A stretch of DNA of 64,000 bases from Bacillaceae bacterium JMAK1 (GTDB taxonomy: Bacteria; Bacillota; Bacilli; Bacillales; Marinococcaceae). Numbering within the stretch: position 1 is the first letter of the stretch; every line of letters starts with the position of its first letter. A program made the position numbers and the translations under genes. Shown piece after piece: positions 34,459 through 44,588 of the stretch. Under the pieces are notes generated by a model. That model worked only from the letters and a program-made list of their open reading frames with translations, searched no databases and was not told the origin of the DNA. The DNA is taken from positions 248,001 to 312,000 of the forward strand of contig JIBW01000002.1 in assembly GCA_012970285.1 (NCBI GenBank), written 5' to 3'.

Positions 34459-35382
34459 ATGGAAGAATTGTTTGAAGTATTATCATTTCGGGCACTTTGG
34501 ACGCCAGAATTGATTGCAATATTAACACTCGTTGCAGTCGCGTATTTTTTAATTACACGTCGTTTTCGAACGCGATTTACGACAGAAGCTAAGCAAACGC
34601 CTAAACAAGACATCATGTTTTTAGGTGGTCTTCTTAGTTTGTATTTAGGATGGGGGAGCCCATTATATAGTTTGGGGCATATGCTCGTTTCCATCCATAT
34701 GATCCAGATGGTTTTTGCTTATTTCTTTGCCGTTCCATTATTCATTTTGGCATTGCCTAAATGGTTGCTCTCCAATGTTTATGAATGGTTAGGGAAGAAA
34801 GTCAAGCCCATCAGAGATCTCATGTTTCATCCGATTATCGGCTTAATCTTTTTTAATGCATTATTTTCCATTTATCATATCCCTGTCGTATTTGACTTTT
34901 TGATGCTTAGACCTGGTGTTCATAGCGTCTATGAAATCATCATGTTGGTAGCGTCGTTTATGATGTGGTGGCATATGCTTGCACCGTTGCCTAGTAAACA
35001 ATACTTACATGACTTTAGAAGAATCATTTATATATTTGGTAATGGTATTTTAATTACACCAGCGTGTGCACTCATTATTTTCTCAGGTACTGCACTCTAT
35101 GATACGTACACAGACCTTAATTATTGGTCGCAAGTCATGGCGTTTTGTATCCCTGGAGGCGCTGCTGTGCCTGCTTCAATGTTTGGTGGGTTCGGGTTTT
35201 TAGGGGGATTAGATGCGTACAGTGATCAACAACTCGGTGGTGTAGCAATGAAGGTCGGTCAAGAGCTCGTTTACGGTACAACGATTGGATTTGTCTTTAA
35301 ACAATGGCTACAAAAGGAAAGCCACCAAGAAGGTGAACTGACAATTAGTGATATTCCTTCTCACATCAAGACCAACCGCTAG
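34459..35382 (+). CDS. ctaG: cytochrome c oxidase assembly factor CtaG
   Basis: A 307-residue protein with about seven membrane helices. GLIFFNALFSIYHIPVVFDFLM and the histidine-bearing MMWWHMLAPLP, with DQQLGGVAMKVGQEL near the C-terminus, are CtaG features. It helps build caa3/cytochrome oxidase. ATG at 34459 has GGAGGGTC upstream; the longer frame is not needed. Its stop codon overlaps the RBS of the Sco gene, so the two are translationally linked. Confidence 0.88.
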   Translation: MEELFEVLSFRALWTPELIAILTLVAVAYFLITRRFRTRFTTEAKQTPKQDIMFLGGLLSLYLGWGSPLYSLGHMLVSIHMIQMVFAYFFAVPLFILALPKWLLSNVYEWLGKKVKPIRDLMFHPIIGLIFFNALFSIYHIPVVFDFLMLRPGVHSVYEIIMLVASFMMWWHMLAPLPSKQYLHDFRRIIYIFGNGILITPACALIIFSGTALYDTYTDLNYWSQVMAFCIPGGAAVPASMFGGFGFLGGLDAYSDQQLGGVAMKVGQELVYGTTIGFVFKQWLQKESHQEGELTISDIPSHIKTNR

Positions 35383-35393
35383 GAGGGATTGTC

Positions 35394-36002
35394 ATCTTAA
35401 AGAAACAAGCGCTGCTATTTTTGATAGGGGCCATCTTCTTAACTGGTTGTGGCTGGTTGTATGAATCAGGCGCATCAGCGAATAACGGAACGGATACATC
35501 TGACTTAGATTTATTTATGATTCCCTTTGAAGCAACAAACCAACACGAAGAGACGATTACAGAGCAAGATATGCAAGGCGACTATTCAGTCGTCAATATG
35601 GCATTTACTCGTTGTCCATCGGTTTGTATGATGTTAACGCCGAATATGGCACAAGTACAATCTGAACTAGAAAACGAAGGGATCGATGCTTCCCTTTATA
35701 CGTTTTCTGTAGACCCTGAATTTGATACACCAGAACGGTTAGTCAACTATGGAGAAGCATACGCTGCTGATTTTGACAGTTGGCATTTTCTTACTGGGTA
35801 TGATTTAGAGGTGATCCAGGAGATTGCTACAGAATCATTTAATACAATTGTTCAGCCCGCAGAAGATGATATTATGCATACGACGTACTTCTTTATCGTT
35901 GATCCTAATAATCAAGTCATCCGTTTTTATGATGGGCTTGAGAACGATGTAAGCCCAATTGTTGAAGACTTACAGGGACTAACAAATGAAAATGAATCGT
36001 AA
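35394..36002 (+). CDS. Sco-family copper/redox assembly lipoprotein, unusual start
   Basis: A Sco1/SenC/PrrC-like thioredoxin-fold protein for oxidase copper-site assembly: copper-binding CPSVC (CxxxC) in NMAFTRCPSVCMM and the partner His in IMHTTYFFIVDP. A lipoprotein signal LKKQALLFLIGAIFLTGCG is complete only if translation starts near 35394. The well-placed site AGGAGGG is seven bases before ATC there; the first normal start (TTG at 35421) would remove the charged part of the signal. So the gene either uses ATC, or ATG was mutated or misread. It follows ctaG and ends at a terminator. Confidence 0.85.
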   Translation: MLKKQALLFLIGAIFLTGCGWLYESGASANNGTDTSDLDLFMIPFEATNQHEETITEQDMQGDYSVVNMAFTRCPSVCMMLTPNMAQVQSELENEGIDASLYTFSVDPEFDTPERLVNYGEAYAADFDSWHFLTGYDLEVIQEIATESFNTIVQPAEDDIMHTTYFFIVDPNNQVIRFYDGLENDVSPIVEDLQGLTNENES

Positions 36003-36033
36003 ACACACAGTGATTATGCTGTGTGTTTTTTTT
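36002..36033 (+). terminator. intrinsic terminator
   Basis: AACACACAG / CTGTGTGTT 9-bp stem followed by seven or eight T. Confidence 0.9.
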
Positions 36034-36056
36034 CATTAATTATTATAAAAATACAC

Positions 36057-36085
36057 TTGAATTTATGTTTACTCACGTTTATAAT
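36057..36085 (+). promoter_or_regulatory. sigma-A promoter of the arginine operon
   Basis: TTGAAT (36057-36062), 17-bp spacer, TATAAT (36080-36085). Confidence 0.75.
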
Positions 36086-36097
36086 CAAATCAATAGA

Positions 36098-36114
36098 TGC
36101 ATAAATATAAATAG
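36098..36114 (+). promoter_or_regulatory. possible ARG box (ArgR/AhrC site)
   Basis: ATGCATAAATATAAATAG lies right after the expected start point and resembles the AT-rich, half-dyad ARG-box pattern. The match is partial. Confidence 0.35.
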
Positions 36115-36126
36115 GAGTGAGGAATT

Positions 36127-37161
36127 ATGAAGGTTGCGATCGTCGGAGCTACAGGTTATGGAGGCATAGAGTTGATACGTTTACTCAGACAGCACCGGCA
36201 CGTATCTGAACTTTCCGTGTTTTCCTCATCACAAGCGGGCACGAATTATGATGATATATATCCCCATGTTCAAGATGTTTATCAAGGGGTTTTAAAAAGT
36301 GTAGATGCACATCAATTGGCAGATGAATACGATGTGATTTTTGTATCAGCACCTCCAGGGGTTGCTGCTGAACTGATGGAATACTTGATTGATGGTCAAG
36401 CGAAAGTGATTGATTTATCAGGAGATTTCCGTTTGATTGATGGTGCAATTTATGAAGATTGGTACGGGCGACCAGCAGCGAAATCTTCTCTCGTAGAAAA
36501 AGCAGTGTACGGACTTAGTGAATGGAATCGCGAAGAGATCGAAAAGGCGAAATTAATCGCAAATCCAGGTTGTTATCCAACCGCAGTGCTTTTAGGACTC
36601 GCGCCGTTAGCGAACGACAATGTGATTGATACCTCAACATTAATTATTGATGCGAAATCGGGAACGACTGGGGCGGGTAAAAACCCGAGTGAAATGACAC
36701 ACTTTGCCGAAATGAATGACTCATTGAAAGTTTATAAAGTAAATCAACATAAACATACACCTGAAATTGAACAACAACTTGAGCAATGGATTGGCACGAA
36801 GGAGCCGATTACGTTTACGCCTCACCTAGTCCCAATGTCTAGAGGGATTATGGCGACGATGTATGCAAAAGTGGATGATTCTTTAACGAAAGCAAAAGTT
36901 GAACAAATCTATCGTGATGCTTATGAAAATGCACCATTCGTTCGCGTGAATTCATCAAGATATCCAGCAACAAAAGAAGTATACGGCAGTAATTTCACGA
37001 ACATTTCATATCATCTAGACGAAAGAACGGGAAGAATTACCGTCATATCAGTGATTGATAACCTCGTGAAAGGTGCAGCAGGGCAAGCGATCCAAAACAT
37101 GAACTTGATGCAGGGATTTGAAGAAACTGAAGGGTTGTGGGCAATGCCTGTATATCCTTAA
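36127..37161 (+). CDS. argC: N-acetyl-gamma-glutamyl-phosphate reductase
   Basis: A 344-residue NADP-dependent dehydrogenase for the third step of ornithine synthesis. KVAIVGATGYGGIELIRLL gives the Rossmann loop; active-site Cys149 lies in ANPGCYPTAV, and the KSGTTGAGKNPS segment and the His in HKHTPEIEQQL are present. First gene of a seven-gene operon in the B. subtilis order. GGAGTGAGG is upstream. Confidence 0.97.
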   Translation: MKVAIVGATGYGGIELIRLLRQHRHVSELSVFSSSQAGTNYDDIYPHVQDVYQGVLKSVDAHQLADEYDVIFVSAPPGVAAELMEYLIDGQAKVIDLSGDFRLIDGAIYEDWYGRPAAKSSLVEKAVYGLSEWNREEIEKAKLIANPGCYPTAVLLGLAPLANDNVIDTSTLIIDAKSGTTGAGKNPSEMTHFAEMNDSLKVYKVNQHKHTPEIEQQLEQWIGTKEPITFTPHLVPMSRGIMATMYAKVDDSLTKAKVEQIYRDAYENAPFVRVNSSRYPATKEVYGSNFTNISYHLDERTGRITVISVIDNLVKGAAGQAIQNMNLMQGFEETEGLWAMPVYP

Positions 37162-37179
37162 AGAAAAGGAGTGAAGGAC

Positions 37180-38415
37180 GTGGCAAACGCACAGACAGTA
37201 GCGATGCAAGCCATCGAAACCGTGAACGGAACAATTACGACGCCAAAAGGGTTTAAGAGTGATGGCATTCATACGAAAGTGAAAAGAAAGCGTAATGATC
37301 TTGGTGTCATTTATTGTGATCAACCCGTTGCAGCAGCGGCTGTTTATACATTGAATCAAATTCAAGCAGCGCCGATCGCTGTAACAAAAGAAGCGATTCA
37401 AACGAATGGAAAGATACAAGCAGTCGTTGTTAACAGTGGTCATGCAAATGCATGCACAGGAAAGCAAGGATTGATCGATGCGTATGATGTGCAAGAAAAA
37501 GTCGCTAAAACATTTGTCATCCAACCAGAGGATATCGCAGTCGCTTCAACGGGTTTAATTGGTGAGCGAATGAAGATGGAAAAAATTATACCAGGAATCG
37601 AACAACTTGAACCAGTCGCAAACGAGCAAGGAGCAGAAGCGTTTGCACAAGCAATTCTTACGACGGATACGTTTACAAAGTCAGCGTGCGTTCAAACGGT
37701 AATCGATGGGGAAGTTGTGACGGTAGCGGGTGTCGCCAAAGGTTCCGGGATGATCCATCCGAATATGGCGACGATGCTCGGGTTTATGACGACAGACGCG
37801 AACATCAGCCATGAGGCGTTACAACATGTGTTGTCAAATGTGACAGATCAAACGTACAACCGCATTACCGTTGATGGAGATACATCTACGAATGATATGG
37901 TACTTGCGCTTGCAAGTGCAGAAGTTGATCATGAGGAGTTAAATGAAGCACACCCAGAGTGGCTGCAATTTGTTAGTGCCATGCAAGCGGTTAGTGAATC
38001 ATTATCCAAACAAATTGCCCGAGACGGAGAAGGGGCAACGAAACTAATTGAAGTTCAAGTCAGTGGCGCTCCGACAGATGCAGATGCGGGTAAAATTGCA
38101 AAACAAATAGTCGGCAGTGATCTTGTGAAAACGGCGATTTACGGTACAGATGCAAATTGGGGAAGAATTATATGTGCAATCGGTTATGCAGGTGTAACGA
38201 TTGATCCAGACACGATTGATATTGCAATTGGATCTTACGACACATTGTTAAACAGTGAACCTGTCATGTTTAGTGAAGAAGAAGTGCTCGCCTACTTAAA
38301 AGGTGAAGAAATTACGATTCATGTTCATTTGCATGTAGGTGAAGGTGTCGGTAAAGCATGGGGATGCGATTTAACGTACGATTATGTTCGCATTAATGCG
38401 GGGTATCGAACATGA
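37180..38415 (+). CDS. argJ: bifunctional glutamate N-acetyltransferase / ornithine acetyltransferase
   Basis: A 411-residue ArgJ that recycles the acetyl group from N-acetylornithine to glutamate. The self-cleavage Thr lies in HPNMATMLGFMTTD, where it splits into alpha and beta chains; KGSGMIHPN is adjacent. The GTG at 37180 is preferred because AAAGGAG is ten bases upstream; the earlier GTG at 37171 abuts it. It follows argC at once and overlaps argB by four bases. Confidence 0.96.
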   Translation: MANAQTVAMQAIETVNGTITTPKGFKSDGIHTKVKRKRNDLGVIYCDQPVAAAAVYTLNQIQAAPIAVTKEAIQTNGKIQAVVVNSGHANACTGKQGLIDAYDVQEKVAKTFVIQPEDIAVASTGLIGERMKMEKIIPGIEQLEPVANEQGAEAFAQAILTTDTFTKSACVQTVIDGEVVTVAGVAKGSGMIHPNMATMLGFMTTDANISHEALQHVLSNVTDQTYNRITVDGDTSTNDMVLALASAEVDHEELNEAHPEWLQFVSAMQAVSESLSKQIARDGEGATKLIEVQVSGAPTDADAGKIAKQIVGSDLVKTAIYGTDANWGRIICAIGYAGVTIDPDTIDIAIGSYDTLLNSEPVMFSEEEVLAYLKGEEITIHVHLHVGEGVGKAWGCDLTYDYVRINAGYRT

Positions 38416-39176
38416 GTAGTGAATACGTTGTCATCAAATGTGGTGGCTCAGTCGTAAATAAATTGTCAGATCCTTTTTTTCTAGCGATTAAAGAGCTACA
38501 AGACCAAGGCAAGAAACTCGTCATCGTTCACGGCGGTGGAAGTGATGTGAATGACATGCTAGAAACGATGGACGTCACGTCAACATTTGTAGAAGGACTC
38601 CGCAAAACGACACCTGAAGTGATGGCAGTCGCAGATCTAGTGTTTAACGGTAAAGTGAATCCAGCGATTTGTAGTGGTGTTCAAAAAGCAGGCATGAAAA
38701 GCGTTGGGCTCTCCGGATACGACGGTCCACTCATTCAAGCGAAGCTACTAGACGAAAAAAAATTCGGTCTCGTTGGAGTTGCTGAACATGTGGATCCGAC
38801 GCTTATTGTACAGTTAGCAGAAGCTGGATACGTCCCAGTTATTTCACCAATCGTTGCAGGTCCAGATGGTATGCGTCTGAATATGAACGCAGATACAGCG
38901 GCTTCTCACTATGCTTCTGCATTGAAGGCCGAAGAAATCGTCTTCGTTACTGACGTGCCAGGGATTATGAAAGACGATCAATTAATTAACCATCTAACCG
39001 ATTACGAAGTCGAAACACTCATGGAAGATGGAACGATTTATGGCGGAATGATTCCAAAAGTAAAAGCAGCATTGCATTCGTTATCAGGACGAATTAAGAC
39101 AGTACGAATCGTCGGAGCATATAGTCGAGGATTAGGAACGTCGATTACGAAACAAGTTCAACTTCACGGTTCTTAA
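38412..39176 (+). CDS. argB: acetylglutamate kinase
   Basis: A 254-residue amino acid kinase. YVVIKCGGSVV start, VIVHGGGSDVNDML, the substrate region FVEGLRKTTPE and the nucleotide region VTDVPGIM, with GGMIPKVKAAL. It phosphorylates N-acetylglutamate. The ATG overlaps the argJ stop (ATGA). Confidence 0.97.
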   Translation: MSSEYVVIKCGGSVVNKLSDPFFLAIKELQDQGKKLVIVHGGGSDVNDMLETMDVTSTFVEGLRKTTPEVMAVADLVFNGKVNPAICSGVQKAGMKSVGLSGYDGPLIQAKLLDEKKFGLVGVAEHVDPTLIVQLAEAGYVPVISPIVAGPDGMRLNMNADTAASHYASALKAEEIVFVTDVPGIMKDDQLINHLTDYEVETLMEDGTIYGGMIPKVKAALHSLSGRIKTVRIVGAYSRGLGTSITKQVQLHGS

Positions 39177-39192
39177 ATAGGAGAGTAATGGT

Positions 39193-40338
39193 ATGCAAAA
39201 TCACCTTTTTAAAACGTATAAACGTTGGGATTTAACGTTTGAGAAAGCATTTGACAGTACGATTATCGCAAATGGTCAACCGTATCTTGATTTAATGAGC
39301 GGCATAGGAACCGTAAATCTTGGTCACAACCATCATCGTGTTAACAATGCGATACAAGAACAGTTAGACAAAGGAATGCATGGTTCGAACCTTTTTCACT
39401 ATGAACTACAAGAACAAGCAGCAGAGAAACTTGCTACCTTATCCGGCTTAGACTATGTTTTCTTCGCAAATAGTGGTGCAGAAGCAAATGAAGCAGCAAT
39501 TAAACTCGCACGAAAAGCGACAGGAAAACATGAGATTATCACATGTGAACAATCGTTTCATGGTCGAACATACGGCGGAATGGCAGCGACAGGTCAGGAA
39601 AAAGTACGACTTGGCTTCGGACCGAATTTGCCAGGTTTCTCTTACGTCCCATTTAACGATGTAGAAGCGATGAAAGAGCAGCTTACTGAAGATACAGCAG
39701 CAATCATGATTGAAATTGTTCAAGGTGAAGGCGGTGTTCATGTAGGAACTACGGAATACTTACAAGCAATTGAGCAAATGGCAAAAGAAGTCGGTGCTCT
39801 TTTGATCATCGATGAAATCCAAACGGGAAATGGGCGTGTGGGATCTGCATTTGCTTATCAACAAATTCCGTTATCTCCTGATATTGTGACCACTGCAAAA
39901 GGTGTAGCGAACGGATTTCCAGTCGGTGCAATGATCGGTAAGAAAGAACTTGCAGATTCGTTTAGTTACGGAAGCCACGGAAGTACATTCGGAGGGAATC
40001 CGTTGGCGATGGCAGCAGTAAATGCAACGTTAAATGAAATGAACGACAGTCTGTTTCAATCAGTAAAAGAAAAAGGCGAGCTCACCTTATCGCTCCTTCA
40101 AAAAGGACTCGCACAGAACCCTGGAGTGAAAGAAATCCGCGGTAAGGGTCTTATGATTGGGATAGAACTTGACTTGAAGTCAAGTGATGTCGTTGCACAA
40201 TTACAAAAGAAAAACATTCTTGCACTGCAAGCAGGTGAGCACGTTGTACGGATGTTACCACCGCTCACCATTGATTCAGCAATGCTTGAAGAAGGAATAC
40301 AAACGATTATACAAACGATACAAGAGTTGTCAGCATAA
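39193..40338 (+). CDS. argD: acetylornithine aminotransferase
   Basis: A 381-residue class-III aminotransferase. FANSGAEANEAAIKLARKA, EQSFHGRTYGGMAATGQ, IDEIQTGNGRVG with the PLP Asp, and the Schiff-base Lys in TTAKGVANGFPVG are present. It makes N-acetylornithine from the semialdehyde. A weak site, GAGAGTAATGG, precedes the ATG. Confidence 0.96.
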   Translation: MQNHLFKTYKRWDLTFEKAFDSTIIANGQPYLDLMSGIGTVNLGHNHHRVNNAIQEQLDKGMHGSNLFHYELQEQAAEKLATLSGLDYVFFANSGAEANEAAIKLARKATGKHEIITCEQSFHGRTYGGMAATGQEKVRLGFGPNLPGFSYVPFNDVEAMKEQLTEDTAAIMIEIVQGEGGVHVGTTEYLQAIEQMAKEVGALLIIDEIQTGNGRVGSAFAYQQIPLSPDIVTTAKGVANGFPVGAMIGKKELADSFSYGSHGSTFGGNPLAMAAVNATLNEMNDSLFQSVKEKGELTLSLLQKGLAQNPGVKEIRGKGLMIGIELDLKSSDVVAQLQKKNILALQAGEHVVRMLPPLTIDSAMLEEGIQTIIQTIQELSA

Positions 40339-40352
40339 AGGAGATGGAGACG

Positions 40353-41435
40353 ATGAAAGGGTATATTGTTTTAGAGAATGGTGAAGTGTTCACAGGTAAG
40401 ATCATCGGTGGTAATGAGTCAGGTACATACGGTGAAGCGGTGTTCTTCACGGGAATGACTGGCTATCAAGAAGTGGCGACCGATCCATCTTACCGGGGTC
40501 AAATCGTCATTTTCACGTACCCGCTCATCGGGAATTACGGCATTCAAGATCACACATCTCAAAGCGAAGAGTGGCAGGCGAACGCGTTAGTTATTGGTGA
40601 ATGTTCCAAAGACGGATACCACTATTTATCGAAGAAAAGTGTCATGAATGAAGCGAATAACATGAATGTTCCAATCATTGTTGATGTGGATACGAGAGCA
40701 CTGGTGAAATGTTTAAGAGAACAAGGTGCAATGGGGGCCGTCATTACGACTGACATAGATTCAATTGATTGGTCGAATTACCAACCTGTCGATGAATACC
40801 CGTTCGTAAAAGAAGTATCAACAAAACAAATCGAAACGTACGGAGCTGGAGATACTCATATCGCATTATACGATTTTGGTCATAAAAAAGCGATGATCCA
40901 AGAGCTTACTCAATTAGGTGCCAAAGTAAGCGTCGTACCGTTTGATACGCCATATGAAACGATTCAACGTTTGGATGTAGATGGCGTATTGTTCTCAAAT
41001 GGTCCAGGTAACCCAAAACAACTCGAACATGAACTGCACATATATCGAAAAGTAGCGAGTGCGTATCCAACGTTTGCCATTTGTCTCGGGCATCAGCTTT
41101 TAGCGTTAGCATTCGGAGCGGATACGAAGAAATTAAAGTTCGGTCATCGAGGCGCAAATCAACCCGTCTTAGAACTTGCCACACAAAAGGTGGATATGAC
41201 GGCTCAAAATCACGGCTTTGTCGTTGATGATGAGACGATTGATAACAGTGAAATGCAAGTCACACACGTCAATATTAACGATGGGTCGATTGAAGGATTA
41301 AAGCATGAACAGCTCCCGCTTTTTACCGTTCAATATCATCCAGAAGCAAGCCCTGGACCGAAAGACAGTCACCCACTCTTCCATCAGTTTTTTGCATCCA
41401 TTGAAAAAAAGAAAGAAGTGACCATCCATGCCTAA
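40353..41435 (+). CDS. carA: carbamoyl-phosphate synthase small subunit
   Basis: A 360-residue glutamine amidotransferase subunit. The Cys/His triad is seen in FAICLGHQLLALAF, HRGANQPV and QYHPEASPGP. It feeds ammonia to CarB. ATG at 40353 has AAAGGAG nine bases upstream; the ATG at 40344 is too close. It is the arginine-operon copy; a pyrimidine copy is expected elsewhere. Confidence 0.96.
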   Translation: MKGYIVLENGEVFTGKIIGGNESGTYGEAVFFTGMTGYQEVATDPSYRGQIVIFTYPLIGNYGIQDHTSQSEEWQANALVIGECSKDGYHYLSKKSVMNEANNMNVPIIVDVDTRALVKCLREQGAMGAVITTDIDSIDWSNYQPVDEYPFVKEVSTKQIETYGAGDTHIALYDFGHKKAMIQELTQLGAKVSVVPFDTPYETIQRLDVDGVLFSNGPGNPKQLEHELHIYRKVASAYPTFAICLGHQLLALAFGADTKKLKFGHRGANQPVLELATQKVDMTAQNHGFVVDDETIDNSEMQVTHVNINDGSIEGLKHEQLPLFTVQYHPEASPGPKDSHPLFHQFFASIEKKKEVTIHA

Positions 41436-44400
41436 ACAACAACATCTTAGAAAAATCCTCGTATTAGGATCAGGCCCAATTGTGATCGGGCAAGCAGCGG
41501 AGTTCGATTACGCAGGAACTCAGGCATGTTTGGCATTGAAAGAAGAAGGCTGTGAAGTTGTCCTTTTAAATAACAATCCTGCCACGGTCATGACGGACGA
41601 ACAATGTGCAGATCGTGTCTATTTCGAGCCACTAACTGTAGAAGTGCTAACAAAAATCATTAAAAAAGAGCGTCCTGACGGACTCCTCGCAAGTGTTGGA
41701 GGGCAAACGGGTCTTAACTTAGCGCTTGCAGCTTACAATGAAGGCATCTTTGAACAATACGACGTTCAACTGTTAGGAACATCCATGCAATCGATTCAAC
41801 AAGGAGAAGATCGCGAGTTATTTCGAGCGTTAATGCATGAAATTAACGAACCTGTTCCTGATAGTGAAATTGTATCGACTGTTGAAGAAGCTGTGCAATT
41901 CGCAAGTGATGCTGGGTTTCCGATTATCGTTCGTCCTGCCTATACGTTAGGAGGCGCTGGCGGTGGGCATGCTTACTCAGAAGACCAATTAAAGGAGATT
42001 GTTGCTGGAGGACTTGCTGCAAGTCCAATCACTCAATGTTTAATTGAACAAAGTATTGCGGGTTTTAAAGAAATTGAGTATGAAGTCATGCGAGATGATA
42101 ACGATACGTGCATTACGATTTGCAACATGGAGAACATTGATCCTGTTGGTGTCCATACAGGAGATAGCATCGTCGTTGCGCCGTCGCAAACGTTAAGTGA
42201 TCACGACTACCAAATGCTCCGCTCTGCTTCAATTAAAGTCATTCGAGCGCTTGGGATCGTCGGAGGATGTAACATTCAGTTTGCACTCGATCCGTCCAGT
42301 AACCAATATTATCTCATTGAGGTAAATCCCCGTGTCAGTCGCTCTTCAGCACTCGCTTCAAAAGCAACGGGTTATCCGATTGCAAGAATTGCAGCGAAGC
42401 TCGGCGTCGGTTATCACCTTCATGAGTTAAAAAACCCCGTTACGGCGCATACGTATGCAAGCTTTGAACCTGCACTTGATTACGTTATCGTGAAATTCCC
42501 TCGTTGGCCGTTTGATAAATTCAAAGATGGAAATCGAGAACTCGGAACGCAAATGAAGGCCACTGGCGAAGTGATGGCGATTGAACGAAACTTACAAGCT
42601 GGACTTCAAAAGGCCGTCCGTTCATTAGAAATTCCAGTCGACGGTTTAAAAGTAGCAGCCATTGAAGCGATCGCAACCGATGAACTGCTACAAAGGATTG
42701 AAAAGGCAGATGATCAGCGTTTCTTCTCGTTACTTGCATTGCTTCGAAGAGGCATTTCAATCGAGACGTTGCATGATAAAACAGGCATTGATCAATTCTA
42801 TTTACAACACTTCCAACGCTTAATTGAGTTAGAACAATTAGCAGAAAGTGTGAAGTTCGATCAAGTTGACCGAGATACACTATATGAATTGAAGAAACAT
42901 GGCTTCACGGATGAGACGCTCGCGAAAGCGATGAACACGAGTGAAAAGAATATTACGCAGTTGCGAGAGCACTACGACATGTATCCGAGCTATCAACAAG
43001 TTGATACGTGTGCGGGAGAGTTTATGGCGGAAACGCCTTATTATTACTCTACTTGGGGCACAAAAGGTGACCATCATGTAACAGAAAAACCTTCTGTGTT
43101 AATCGTTGGCTCAGGTCCAATCCGAATTGGGCAAGGCATTGAATTTGACTATTGTTCGGTTAATGCTGCGCACTCATTAAAGCGAATGGGTTATGAAACG
43201 ATTATGATAAACAACAACCCAGAAACTGTGAGTACAGACTATGAAACTGCTGACAAACTTTATTTTGAACCACTCACTGCCGAAGATGTTATTCACGTGG
43301 CAAAACGTGAGAATGTTCAAGGCGTGCTATTGCAACTTGGAGGACAAACGGGCGTTAAGTTAACAGAGGCACTTGAAAAAGCAGGTGTTCCTTTATACGG
43401 AGCCGCATTTGATGTGATCGATCAATTGGAAGATCGTGGGAGGTTCTATGAATTAATGCAAACGTTGGACATTCCTCATATCCCTGGCACAACGGGGATT
43501 AATGCAGCAGATACTGAGATGAAGGCAAGTGAAATCGGCTACCCGGTATTGTTACGACCATCGTACGTCATTGGTGGAGAAGGTATGGTGATTTTCACGA
43601 GTGAGTCGGAATTAAAGGCGTATTTGAATGACTCTTTAAACGAAGTCTCGTATCCCATTTTAATTGATCGATATGTTGCAGGGAAAGAACTTGAAGTAGA
43701 CGTTGTAACTGATGGTGAGAAGTGTTTTATCCCAGGCATCTTTGAACACGTTGAAAAGGCAGGTGTTCACTCTGGTGACTCGATGGCCGTGACACCACCG
43801 TATTCTATCCACGATTCATTAAAAGAAACCATCGTTTCGTATACGACGAAGATTGCAAAGCATTTATCATTTGTCGGCTTGTTCAACATTCAATTTGTTT
43901 ACGAAAATAACACACTGTACGTAATTGAAATTAATCCAAGAGCCTCTCGTACAGTCCCGATCTTTGCAAAGATTACCGATGTAGATCTCGTTGATTGTGC
44001 CGTTCAATTGTTGCTCGGTAAACCATTTGAAGCGTGTGTGCCATCTGTTGGCCTTAAAGAAGAGCCTTCATTTTACTCGGTAAAAGCTCCCGTCTTCTCA
44101 ACCGAAAAGTTACCAGATGTTGATATGCTCTTAAGTGCTGAAATGAAGTCAACAGGTGAAACGCTTAGCTTCGGATCAACCGTCGAAGAGGCCTTCCAAC
44201 AAGCCTTTGCATGGAAAGATGATCAAACACCGAAGATCTACACAGAAAAAAGCGGCTCGATCTTTGTGGATGCTGGAGACGCGCAACAATCGCTCATTCG
44301 TACCGACTTAGAAAAGTTAGAGCAAAGTGGCTTTACGATTGTAAAAGGCTCGAGTGAACAGTTCAATGAGTGGTTAACGAAAGAAGATGCGCTTTTATAC

Positions 44401-44583
44401 GTTAGCATTCCGGACCTTGGATCAAAGCACTATAAAGATCAGCGTGAGAAAGCAAAGCGGAACCGTATCCAATTAACGACGCATAGTGAAACATTACATG
44501 CACTCGTGCAAGGAATTGATTTTAAAGATCGACATTCTTTGTCGCTTGATGAATGGCAAAAGAAAGACTTACAAAGGACGTGA
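41428..44583 (+). CDS. carB: carbamoyl-phosphate synthase large subunit
   Basis: A 1051-residue, two-half ATP-grasp enzyme that builds carbamoyl phosphate for citrulline synthesis. The two repeats start LVLGSGPIVIGQAAEFDYAG and LIVGSGPIRIGQGIEFDYCS; each half has its Asn/Glu metal segment (FNIQF... and EINPRASRT). The C-terminal domain is MGS-like, with LSAEMKSTGE. It overlaps carA by eight bases and its end overlaps the longer argF frame. Confidence 0.96.
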   Translation: MPKQQHLRKILVLGSGPIVIGQAAEFDYAGTQACLALKEEGCEVVLLNNNPATVMTDEQCADRVYFEPLTVEVLTKIIKKERPDGLLASVGGQTGLNLALAAYNEGIFEQYDVQLLGTSMQSIQQGEDRELFRALMHEINEPVPDSEIVSTVEEAVQFASDAGFPIIVRPAYTLGGAGGGHAYSEDQLKEIVAGGLAASPITQCLIEQSIAGFKEIEYEVMRDDNDTCITICNMENIDPVGVHTGDSIVVAPSQTLSDHDYQMLRSASIKVIRALGIVGGCNIQFALDPSSNQYYLIEVNPRVSRSSALASKATGYPIARIAAKLGVGYHLHELKNPVTAHTYASFEPALDYVIVKFPRWPFDKFKDGNRELGTQMKATGEVMAIERNLQAGLQKAVRSLEIPVDGLKVAAIEAIATDELLQRIEKADDQRFFSLLALLRRGISIETLHDKTGIDQFYLQHFQRLIELEQLAESVKFDQVDRDTLYELKKHGFTDETLAKAMNTSEKNITQLREHYDMYPSYQQVDTCAGEFMAETPYYYSTWGTKGDHHVTEKPSVLIVGSGPIRIGQGIEFDYCSVNAAHSLKRMGYETIMINNNPETVSTDYETADKLYFEPLTAEDVIHVAKRENVQGVLLQLGGQTGVKLTEALEKAGVPLYGAAFDVIDQLEDRGRFYELMQTLDIPHIPGTTGINAADTEMKASEIGYPVLLRPSYVIGGEGMVIFTSESELKAYLNDSLNEVSYPILIDRYVAGKELEVDVVTDGEKCFIPGIFEHVEKAGVHSGDSMAVTPPYSIHDSLKETIVSYTTKIAKHLSFVGLFNIQFVYENNTLYVIEINPRASRTVPIFAKITDVDLVDCAVQLLLGKPFEACVPSVGLKEEPSFYSVKAPVFSTEKLPDVDMLLSAEMKSTGETLSFGSTVEEAFQQAFAWKDDQTPKIYTEKSGSIFVDAGDAQQSLIRTDLEKLEQSGFTIVKGSSEQFNEWLTKEDALLYVSIPDLGSKHYKDQREKAKRNRIQLTTHSETLHALVQGIDFKDRHSLSLDEWQKKDLQRT

Positions 44584-44588
44584 AGGCG

